Shown here in pieces: positions 55,814 to 64,000 of a stretch of 64,000 nt of DNA; positions within the stretch are counted from its first letter, which is position 1, and every line of letters starts with the position of its first letter. The DNA is taken from the NCBI GenBank assembly GCA_904066235.2, contig CAJFCV020000002.1:1178001-1242000 (forward strand), read 5' to 3'. Below the pieces are notes generated by a model. It was given only the letters and a program-made list of their open reading frames with translations, did not search any database and was not told the DNA's origin. The stretch is from Bursaphelenchus xylophilus (Eukaryota > Nematoda > Chromadorea > Rhabditida > Aphelenchoididae). The position numbers and the translations under genes are program-made.

Positions 55814-58451
55814 CTATTCCTGAGAACTTTCGATCCTGGCAACGGATCGGTAGATGGCATCGCGAAGAGCGACAAATGTCCTGGCCGTATCGCCGAAGCC
55901 GGCTTTGAAGCCGTTCGACACATAAGCGAAACAAAGATCATGGTTCAAATCCAGTTTAATGTTCTGCCCTCCAACCCCGGCATGGCCGGCGTACTCGTAT
56001 TTTTTCTGAAATATGAGATGTGATTGATGGAAAATAGTCGTATTTTGTGGAAAACAATTGTATTTTAAAAAAGATTGCTGGATATGTGGACTGCGCCAGA
56101 AAAAGAACTAGCAATATTTTTACGGCCTTTTTAGTGTCATAGCATCTATGCCAAACTTAAACTCAACCACTTACCCCATCAACTTCGAATTTGGAGAACA
56201 TCAACCCGTTCCCTCGAAGGACATTAGCACCTGTTACAATATCTTCCCCATCTTTGCATGGAGTCAAAAATCTCTCCCTCGTTTTTTGCTTCAGAAGTCC
56301 GTCCTCCATGACCGCCTTTTGAAACAATGTTGCCAAAGCCCTGGCCGTTCCGATTCCCAGAACCGCGCCTTGCTCCAAAACCCAGAGATCCGGATTATTG
56401 AAGTTCATTTTCTAAAAAATATAGAACAATTTATACAAAGACTTAAATTTCTAGTCGGAAAAATAATTACAAAAAATATTAAAGACGTATTTTACTTACA
56501 AAAATAAACTGCATCCACGGAATGTGCGCATTTGTCAGAGCCAGCAGCCCATTGTTCCAGAAATCCTTCGTGTAATGCCAGTAATACACGGCATGAGGAT
56601 TGTGGAGGAATTCCTTTAGTCGCTGCCAGCGATCAGGCAACTGCAATCGCGACACTCGATGGAATTCGGAACGAGGTAGACCAAGATGGTAGTCGATGTC
56701 TGAAAAATTTTTATATTATAGATGTAGAAACTTCATTTTGCATCGAGGAGTGCCCCGGCAGCCTTGGTGACTTTGGCCATTATAGCATAGGAGGCCCGCT
56801 GACCTAGGAGACCTTTTGACCGAAGAAGCCCCTGAAACGAAGAAGCCCCCAACCGAAGAGGCCTCCAAAATGAAAGGGACCCAAAAAGGAGAGCCACTTC
56901 AATCAAAGAGGCCCAAATAAGAAAAAAATAGAAATGAGAGGTTACATGTTGATGACGAAAAACAAATTTTGAAAATTGAAATATGGGTGTGACATCTTAT
57001 ACGATGCTTTTTCACCCTTTTTTCAATTTGTAGGATTTTTTAACGTGCATCCTTCATTTTGAACTTGTTCTACAATAGGGGGCTGATTCGGCCGACGGGT
57101 CTCCTAGGTCAGGGACCTCTTTAGGCTCAATCAGACTTGAAAAAATTTCAGAACAGCGTTTTCCAAAATGGTCTTTGAAATTTTCGGTTCTCGCTTTGCA
57201 AGAATTTTCTAGAGACGTTCAACGCCCTTATGACCCTTCGGATATCAAACTTGCCTTCCAACTTGTCTCTAATCTCCTCTCTGTAAAACTGCCCCAGCGA
57301 TCTTCCCCTTGAATCCGCATGTCTGACCAATTGATCCACCAGCCATCCGTACGTCAGCGGATGATATCCAATATGACTTCCTGGGGTCCATTTTGGCTGC
57401 TCTTCTTCAATTATCTCCCTAATCTTTTCATGACCATTCAACGCATCTTCATATGAAATTTCTTTCTCAAAATAGGGTAGTCCGGCGGTATGTGAGATCA
57501 CCGATTGGACCGTGATATCTTCTTTTCCATTTTTGCCAAATTTTGGCCAATATTTTGTAACGGTGTCATTGTAGTCCAGTCTTCCTTCATCCACTAGTTT
57601 GGCAATGCAAAGGGCACTGACTGCTTTGGTCGAGGAGAAAGTTACGTTGAGAGTGTCTTTGGACCATTTTCTCTCCGCTTCTTTGTCCGCGTAGCCGCCC
57701 CAGAGGTCCACAACGAGCTTTCCTTTGTAGAAAACAGCTAACGCCGCTCCGCAGGGCTCCCAGTCCTTGAAGAAATTGGACCTAAAAGCATGATTTTATA
57801 GACTTAAATTTGTCTCAAGTTAACATTATTCTTGTATAGTTTGGAAATTTAAATTTTGCACCCATTTTGCAAGCACAAACTCATATCCCCCTTCCCCGTT
57901 TGATTACAGTAAAAAATCTTCCTTTTGGGGAAATTCCCAATCAAAATGTACGTTTACGATCAGCGGGAAAGACGTCGATATAAACCGGCGATCACTTCTG
58001 CGGGGCGAAAGCGCAAGCACCGATAAAAAATTAATCGGTAACGGTTTCAAAATCTGTTTGCACACGGGTTCGACAACAGTATGCTACATTTTTTGTTTGG
58101 CATGAAAATTCATTCGAATTTCATCATCGTGAAAACGCTGATAACAACGTTATAAACGGTTTCTGATAAGAGGTAAGAGTTTTAAGACTATTTTTACGGC
58201 TACCGCTTCAAAAAAAGAAGTCGTGTGGCGCTGCTACAAGACATACACTGTATAGATTTAGAGCATAAATGATAAAAAAAAACGATTTATTTTTTAAGAA
58301 CTTGCCTGAAAACGTCTCTGACGTGCTCAAAATCCTTATCCACCTCTCCATCAACATGAATAGTCTCTGTTGTCGAAGATCCCACCAAATTCTGTAGAAT
58401 AAAGTAAGCAAAAACCAGGAGAAGAGCGCCAACAGAGAGTTCGATGAGCAT
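55814..58451 (-). CDS. Serine beta-lactamase-domain (LACT) protein
   Basis: Five exons: 58451..58306, 57781..57255, 56699..56500, 56411..56175 and 56005..55814, giving 433 residues. It begins with a hydrophobic anchor or signal (MLIELSVGALLLVFAYFIL). The beta-lactamase/transpeptidase fold follows: AALAVFYKGKLVVDLWGGYAD, then the active-site S98-S-T-K101, a tyrosine block GYHPLTYGW, DYHLGLP, and GHAGVGGQ (H378-A-G) where bacterial enzymes have KTG. These match animal LACT/LACTB-type proteins, which are serine hydrolases of mostly unknown substrate rather than antibiotic-resistance enzymes. Two introns require GC donors (TTCAG|GCAAGT and GGAAG|GCAAGT); GT alternatives break the frame and the family alignment. 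Intron 2 contains an unusual C-rich repeat element. It converges with channel B, with stops 263 bp apart. Confidence 0.88.
56801..57110. repeat. Inverted-repeat, C-rich element in LACT intron 2
   Basis: GACCTAGGAGACC at 56801-56813 is mirrored at 57098-57110. The left part has three short units built on GAAGAAGCCCC (56820-56865). It is probably a small non-autonomous element, with loose similarity to the C-run repeats at 11.6 kb. Confidence 0.5.
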
Positions 58452-58914
58452 AATGTAAGGTGAGTCTATTTACAGAATGGAACTTTCCTTGTTTTCAATT
58501 TCAGATCATAGCGAGTAATTTGGGATGTGATTCTGAAAAGGAAATGGTGAAATCAGTGTGGAAACATCGACGATTTATATTAATTGAAAGGTGAATACAT
58601 CTCGCGATATTTAAAATCATCAAAAAAGGTCTCGAGGAAATTGCAAAAGAGGTAAGTTTAAAAATTTTAGGGAAAATGTACAGAAAATGTAGATTATTTG
58701 GAAAAATAAGCATTCAAAAACATACAAGAGTCGCATAAAAAAGATCTGGAACATGTTGACATAACCAGGGCTGAATTTTAATTTAAAAAAGTGGAAATAC
58801 TTCAAGATTTTGAAAAAACTTTGGCGCAAATATAGATAATTTTTTAAGACCTGAAGGCCCCAGAAACGACCGTGACTTTTAGTCCAAAAATTGAGAAAAA
58901 TGTGGACTTCTGTT
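58452..58914. other. Upstream of LACT gene
   Basis: Presumed promoter region of the minus-strand gene. AT-rich; no other feature. Confidence 0.4.
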
Positions 58915-59195
58915 GTGAATTTTAGCATGAAAATTCCCATGCCTATTTCTACTTTGGAGGGTAATATTTCCACAAAAATTTTTTTCCACAGGAAAAATTC
59001 TTTATGGTAATGGCCAAAAAGTTTTTCTCTCCGCGTCTCGCGTGCTCTCTCGGCCGCAAAAAAAATCGTTGAATATATCTCGGCTGTCCCTTGAAATCAC
59101 AAGCTAAAATTTTCAGGAACTGATACGTGGCTGAAGCCCAAAGCGCGTGCAAAATTTAACGAAGATCTGATTGCCGCACTGGGGCCACCTAACTT
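58915..59195. mobile_element. Repeat family 2, copy g (diverged)
   Basis: Recognisable family words CATGCCTATTTCTAC, CGCGTGCTCTCTCGGCCGC and GATCTGATTGCCGCACT in the family order. Ends are lost. Confidence 0.6.
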
Positions 59196-59384
59196 GTCAG
59201 TAGCAGCCTTCCAAAAACTTACAATCCGCCTAAGAATGAAATTTGCTTTGAAAAATATAAAATTCAGAAAAACTCACGAAAAAAATTTCATTAATTGATA
59301 TGTGGTCTATATTTTTCATGGTTCGATTTATATGCGACCTAGAGGCATCACCCGAAATTTGAAAAAAATTGAGGCTATGGAACA

Positions 59385-59663
59385 ATGACAAAAAATAAAA
59401 CAATCAGTATGGCCAACCAAAATTCTAAAGCTCCTAAAAAATTGAACAAGCTTCCAAAATGGAGAAATCAGTTTCAAACAGCAGCGGATTTCATGTGCAA
59501 AAGGAATCGGAGCCCTTTTAAATCACTGATAGGAATACTCTCGACGCTTCCTGATTGGCTGAGAGCAGTCCAAGAAATCACGCAAACTACAAAACATGCG
59601 TCGAACTTTATCTTCGGATCGTTAAAACGGTTATGGGGTTTTCAAGAAGGGTTTAGATTTTAA
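59385..59663 (+). CDS. Hypothetical small protein (doubtful)
   Basis: Open frame of 92 residues starting ATG, basic and without recognisable domain (MTKNKTISMANQNSKAPKKL...). No splice-linked neighbours or paralogue in the window. It lies between repeat copies and may be chance. Confidence 0.2.
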   Translation: MTKNKTISMANQNSKAPKKLNKLPKWRNQFQTAADFMCKRNRSPFKSLIGILSTLPDWLRAVQEITQTTKHASNFIFGSLKRLWGFQEGFRF

Positions 59664-60127
59664 GATTCTTGCGCCTGTTTGAACCTTCAAGGTGTGTAGT
59701 TTCACAGTGAGGTTTAACGAAAAAGTGTAAAATTTTCGAAAAAAGTGATGACTATTATACCTTGCAAGGGAAGGGCTCTAAATACGGCGCTCATTTTTTG
59801 ACGAAACTGGCTCATAAATCATAGATCCCATTGAGATTTTTAGATCAAAAGTTGACAAGAATGTGACGCTTTTTGGCGAACGATGGCATCAAAAGCCTTT
59901 CGCCCAATTCTGCCATAAAGGACAATGTTTTCTCAAAATATATTTTTGTTCCGCGAAAAACTGGCAAAGGTCTGACCAAACAGTGTTTTTCTCTGTGCTC
60001 TCCGTGTTTCGCGTGCTCTCTGGGCCGCGAAGATCTCTGAAAAGGAAGAAAAAACGTTCAGAAATTGATATATGGCTCGGGGCTTCTAAATCTCTCCGCA
60101 AAAGTCCGCTCGAACCCTGCAAATTTA

Positions 60128-60522
60128 CAGGGGAAGTACTCCAAGTGCGACGCTCAGATTTTGATGAAACTTGGCACAAATTTAGAACAATTTTTTCAAA
60201 GATATATACGAGAATCCTAGCTCGCCCTTTGCAGAAACAACCGAGATTTTTAGATCGAAAGTCGGCCAAAATTTAGGGCTTTTAGCCGAATTTCGGCACG
60301 AAAAGTTTCATGCCTATTTCAACCGTAAAGGATAATGTTTCTACAAAAAATCAAATTTTTCCGCACGGGACAGCCAAAGTTATGGCCAAAAAGCGTTTTT
60401 CCCTCTGACCGCTCTCCACGTTTAGCGTGCTCTTTCAGCGGCAAAAATCGTTCGATATCTCGGCAGCGCCCGCAAAGCGCGAGCTAGAACTTTCAGGAAT
60501 TGATGTCTAGTCCATTCCCCTG
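60128..60522. mobile_element. Palindromic repeat family 2, copy h (both ends present)
   Basis: CAGGGGAAGTACTCCAAGTG to TCTAGTCCATTCCCCTG, with TTA immediately outside both ends (3-bp target duplication). Confidence 0.8.
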
Positions 60523-60573
60523 TTAGTATTATACAAAGAAGTTGCGCAATCTGACATAACATTTCGCAGTTCC

Positions 60574-60800
60574 CACGTCAATCCAGCGCATTTCCTGAAC
60601 CGTTTCGAAACTTCGTACCGTTTTCATTGGTTTAAAAGAGAGACGAAATGTCGCGAAATTATCGGCACTTTTCCTCGCCTAAAATAATTGTTTTTTTCTC
60701 GAAAAGAAAGAAGAAAGATAAGAAAATGCGTTTTATCGGATTTTGAACGAATCACCAAAAAAGGGGCGGGAAATTTTTTCTTCTATTTTGGATTGACGTG
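60574..60800. mobile_element. MITE family 5, uninterrupted copy
   Basis: CACGTCAATCCAGCGCATTT to TATTTTGGATTGACGTG. It is the empty-site counterpart of the interrupted copy at 51417-51812 (opposite orientation). Confidence 0.8.
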
Positions 60801-60990
60801 GTTCCTCTCTTTGTAAGAATTTCTGCCTTCTCTGTCGCCTCTTTTTTGTCCGCTTTTTACTTTGGACTAAATTTGCAGGGTTCCTATGGGCTCTTGCGGA
60901 GAGATTTAGAAGTCCCGAGCCATATATGTGGCGTATGCCGGCTTGTACGCAAAATTTATAGAAAATCTGATCACTAATTAGGAGGACTCT

Positions 60991-62235
60991 TCATTTTTTG
61001 CCTAAGAAAATGTTGAATATTCAAGTTGACGACCTGCAAATCCGGTGTAAGACACAAAAAAAATTTTTTGGAAGTCACAATTGCAATGGTGACGTCCGTT
61101 TGCCTTTTCAACTTCTAGTAATACAACATATACAAAAACTAGGTCATAGGATAGTTGATATCATATTACGTTATGCTAAAATACATATATATTACATATA
61201 TACGGTAAAAAGCAAAAAAATTTTAGCTAAAACTGAGTACTAACAGGCGAATTAACAAATATCATACCTTCGGATGTTTGCTAAATTTTGAACAACCGCG
61301 AAATTTTCGAAGCTAGCAGTGAGCCGAAAGTTGCTGAATCTGAACCCTTAACAAAATCTAAACCACAACTTCTGCCCACACGCTCACCAATGAACAATCA
61401 TTGAGCTCATTTTACACTCTTTTTGAACCCAATCGAACGCCAAATCGTCGATGGGAAACGTTCGCGGAAGATTGTACTTTGTTTCGGTTCAGAAATCAGA
61501 CTTTTGGAAGCTAATTAAACCAGATTTTGTCCTCTAATTCTAATCCCTCCATTGATGTAATATTTGCAAACCGACTACACGTAGAGGCACGAATAAGCGG
61601 GTTAACCACATTTTGTACCGTTATAAACGGGATAATAGCCTTAACCGTTCGTTTCGGGCGGCGAAATATGAAGAGACTCACGGAAGAGTGCTAGAAGTCA
61701 TTATTCTTGACAATAGAGGGGTAGATTTTGAAGGGTACATAGTTGGACGCGGATGAGGAAAGATTTGGCTTTTCGTTTTCGAAATTTCAGATAATGTCTG
61801 CAATGTGCAAATTAAAAGCTTTTCGAACATCGTGCGGAAATCTTTTTTTTCTATTACAAAACAAGCCGATTTAGTCATCTTTTTTCGATATTAAAAGTAA
61901 CAAACAAGGAAACTAAAAGAAACTAGTTTCTTGTTGAAAAATTAGATTATGGAGGACTGTTAGTCATCGGGCGTTTTATCTGTCTAGTTTTATGGCCACA
62001 CTGAAAAGAGGATTTGAAAGGGTTGCAAAAGATTTTTATCCGGGGAAAAGCAAAAAACTACGGTGGAAAAAACTTATTTTTTTTACGCTGCAAGCTTACC
62101 ACGCTTAAGCTGAAGAGCCTTTTTTGCCTTTGCGACCCTCTCGCTGGGCGCAGTTCTCTTGCAAAAAAGATGAATATATTGTTAGGGCCTGTAAAATTTG
62201 GTCTTGGATTTTGACAGATTATAAAATAGGATTTA
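60991..62235. other. Intergenic, no recognisable feature
   Basis: No coding frame with domain similarity or RNA gene seen. Confidence 0.4.
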
Positions 62236-62374
62236 TCAGGCTGTTGGGAAAATAGTGAGCGCGATGTCGCAATCGTGTCATTAAAGTAAAAAAAAGTTGA
62301 TTTTTTCGCGGCACAATTGATTTTCTCGTTTTTTTTTCTATGCCACGGAATGCTCAATATTTTCCCGACAGACT
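62236..62374. mobile_element. Palindromic MITE family 4, copy at 62.2 kb
   Basis: TCAGGCTGTTGGGAAAATAG to CAATATTTTCCCGACAGACT with TA on both sides. Confidence 0.8.
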
Positions 62375-63261
62375 TACAAATATATAGTGCTCGCATGCGA
62401 GATTAGAGTAAAATCGAAGACTCACATTACCCCCGCCGTGAGCGCAACATAGTGTGAAGCTCTCGAGTGACGACGAAGGAGCAATACTGGCAAAGATACG
62501 ATCTCTTTTCCACGCAATTCCCGTAAATCCCCCTAAGCGCAAGACCGCCTCCGGCTAGAACCTAATACTCCGCCGGTTTCTCCCACAACTCCCCTTAGTG
62601 TCCATTTCCTACAACGCCGTTCTGTCCCATCAAATTACATACTTACTAACCGATTGATAAAAATATCTCCCACGCCGCTGTCGAAAGGCGCTCGAAGTGA
62701 TTGCCTTTTATACGCACATTAAACTATGTTCCATGGGCCCCGCGTCTCGCGGAAGTCACGTAACCCTCTGTGCGCATAAAAGTTTGAAAAAATTGTGCGG
62801 CAAATCACGTAGCCCGACCGCGAGTTCTCTGATCGTCGCCATTTTGAAACGGTTTATCTTGGAGTGGAGATGGATCACTTCGCATGGGCTACAAGAGAGT
62901 TGATCACCGACAAAAACGGTTGGTGTAGGAGATGACGACAGCGTTTTTGTTGTTAAATTTATTGGAGAAGGAGATGGAATTTTGAGCCATATTTTTAGGT
63001 TTGTACATGGCGTATTTTTGGTCTCAAAAAGGGTATTATAAAATGGGTACAATGTGGCGAAACTTTGGAAAACAAAGATACAAGAATTGCCCTTTTATAT
63101 GTAGTGGGAGTTGTGTATAAATAAGCCTAGTAATGCAATAATTATTAATAGCACATAGGTGTATGTATATGAGAGTGTCAGCTTCCGATTTACAGAAATC
63201 GCTGACATTTTTAGCAGAAAAAAGCTTGCATTGCTCCTGGCACTTTGTGATTTTTCGTTTG
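62375..63261. other. Intergenic, no recognisable feature
   Basis: Nothing supported on either strand. Confidence 0.4.
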
Positions 63262-63466
63262 AGAATTTTGCACCCAGGAAGCAAAAAAAAAATAAAAAAT
63301 GTGTCAAAATACCTCCCTCTCCAAGTGAAAAAACTCAAGTTTCAAAAGCCCGCTCTTTTGTGAGTAAAAGCCCTTCAAAACGGTTTTTTCACTTGGAGTG
63401 AGAAGCATTTTGCCACATTTTTGATACTTCCCGGATGTAAAATGGAATATTTTTTGCCCATTTGAA
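63262..63466. mobile_element. Palindromic MITE family 1, copy 17 (ends lost)
   Basis: Interior words TTTTGCACCCAGGAAGC, CTCTCCAAGTGAAAAAACTC and the inverse GATACTTCCCGGATG are present; terminal CAGTG blocks are gone. Confidence 0.7.
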
Positions 63467-64000
63467 AAAGTTGCGGTCTAAATATTTTTTGTCTTACTGC
63501 CTCCATTTTTTCATTACTTGTTCTCTCGAAAAATTCTAAATGTTCCGACTGTGCCTGTGTAGCATTGGCCTAAATTTTTAGTCATTTATAGGCGCTACCT
63601 ATAAGCCATATATGCAAATTTAAAACCTCATTTACTGACATTGACTTTTTCGCTTCGAAGTTCTCGGAACTTGATGTTCTTTGACCCTCACGTAGGACCT
63701 TAACGCTCATGCCTGTATGTTACATCAGACTAATTAAAGTGCAGCGAAATTGACCCATTTCCGGCGGCGGGATCGGCGAAATTACAAAAACTGTCGATCT
63801 CCGGAGATTTGGTTTTCGACAAGAAATTTTACAGCGAATTTCGTTGACTCCTGTCTGTTACTGTAGGGCAAAGTCGAAGGTTTATTTTGGGTCATAAGAC
63901 TATGTTTCAAAGACACCACGGAAAACGCTACATTTCGAGCGAAAACAAAACCATAAAAGAGCGTCAAAGTCAAGGCAATTTCAGTGTAATTTTTCGAAGA
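63467..64000. other. Window right end, no recognisable feature
   Basis: No gene or repeat copy identified. Confidence 0.4.

Larger units (their letters stand above)
59765..60990. mobile_element. Composite foldback region with two nested elements
   Basis: Arms at about 60067-60127 and 60868-60929 are inverted copies (GGCTCGGGGCTTCTAAATC and its mirror). Between them lie a family-2 element (60128-60522) and a family-5 element (60574-60800). The left flank 59765-60060 is itself a diverged family-2-like sequence (CGAAAAACTGG, CTCTCCGTGTTTCGCGTGC). Confidence 0.6.

Noticed and set aside
57148..57254. Continuation of the LACT exon past 57255
   Set aside because: The frame stays open but leaves the LACT family pattern. 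The GC donor at 57254 joined to 56699 restores DIDYHLGLP in phase.

Overview
The window is nuclear DNA from a nematode, probably a rhabditid. Multi-exon genes carry mostly short introns ending in TTTTCAG-like acceptors. Several start codons sit 1-3 nt after an AG acceptor, as expected for spliced-leader trans-splicing. The gene content is nematode-specific: MLT-10-type moulting proteins and a cuticle collagen. The species cannot be named from the sequence alone.

Layout. (1) 1-25.3 kb, minus strand: four head-to-tail paralogues of the MLT-10 family (N-terminal conserved region plus C-terminal leucine/serine/proline repeats). The first runs off the left edge. About 11 kb of transposon debris separates genes 1 and 2. 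(2) 27.0-28.8 kb, plus: a cuticle collagen, divergent from the fourth MLT-10 paralogue, so two extracellular-matrix genes flank one 1.7 kb intergenic region. (3) 29.6-34.6 kb, plus: three tandem single-RRM SR splicing factors with the same intron position. (4) 34.6-39.7 kb: about 5 kb with no recognisable gene. (5) 39.7-46.8 kb, plus: a DHRS4-like short-chain dehydrogenase, a small ionotropic-glutamate-receptor-like channel and a THOC3/TEX1-like WD40 protein, about 0.2 kb apart. (6) 49.1-51.0 kb, plus: a mitochondrial ADP/ATP carrier. (7) 52.2-55.6 kb, plus: a second glutamate-receptor-like channel. (8) 55.8-58.5 kb, minus: a serine beta-lactamase-domain (LACT) protein. (9) 58.5-64 kb: nested repeats and no convincing gene.

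The most distinctive property is dense colonisation by short palindromic elements. One family of about 250 bp (TIR beginning CAGTG, TA target duplication) occurs about 17 times, about 12 of them inside introns, six in one MLT-10 paralogue. At least five other palindromic or foldback families, three mariner relics and clusters of a 9-bp palindrome GCACNGTGC are present. Four of the 45 introns I could model need a GC donor, an unusually high share.

All gene models were assembled by eye from reading frame, splice consensus and paralogue alignment. Exon phases close exactly in every multi-exon model reported. Boundaries of start exons for the two channels and one acceptor in MLT-10 paralogue 4 remain uncertain.
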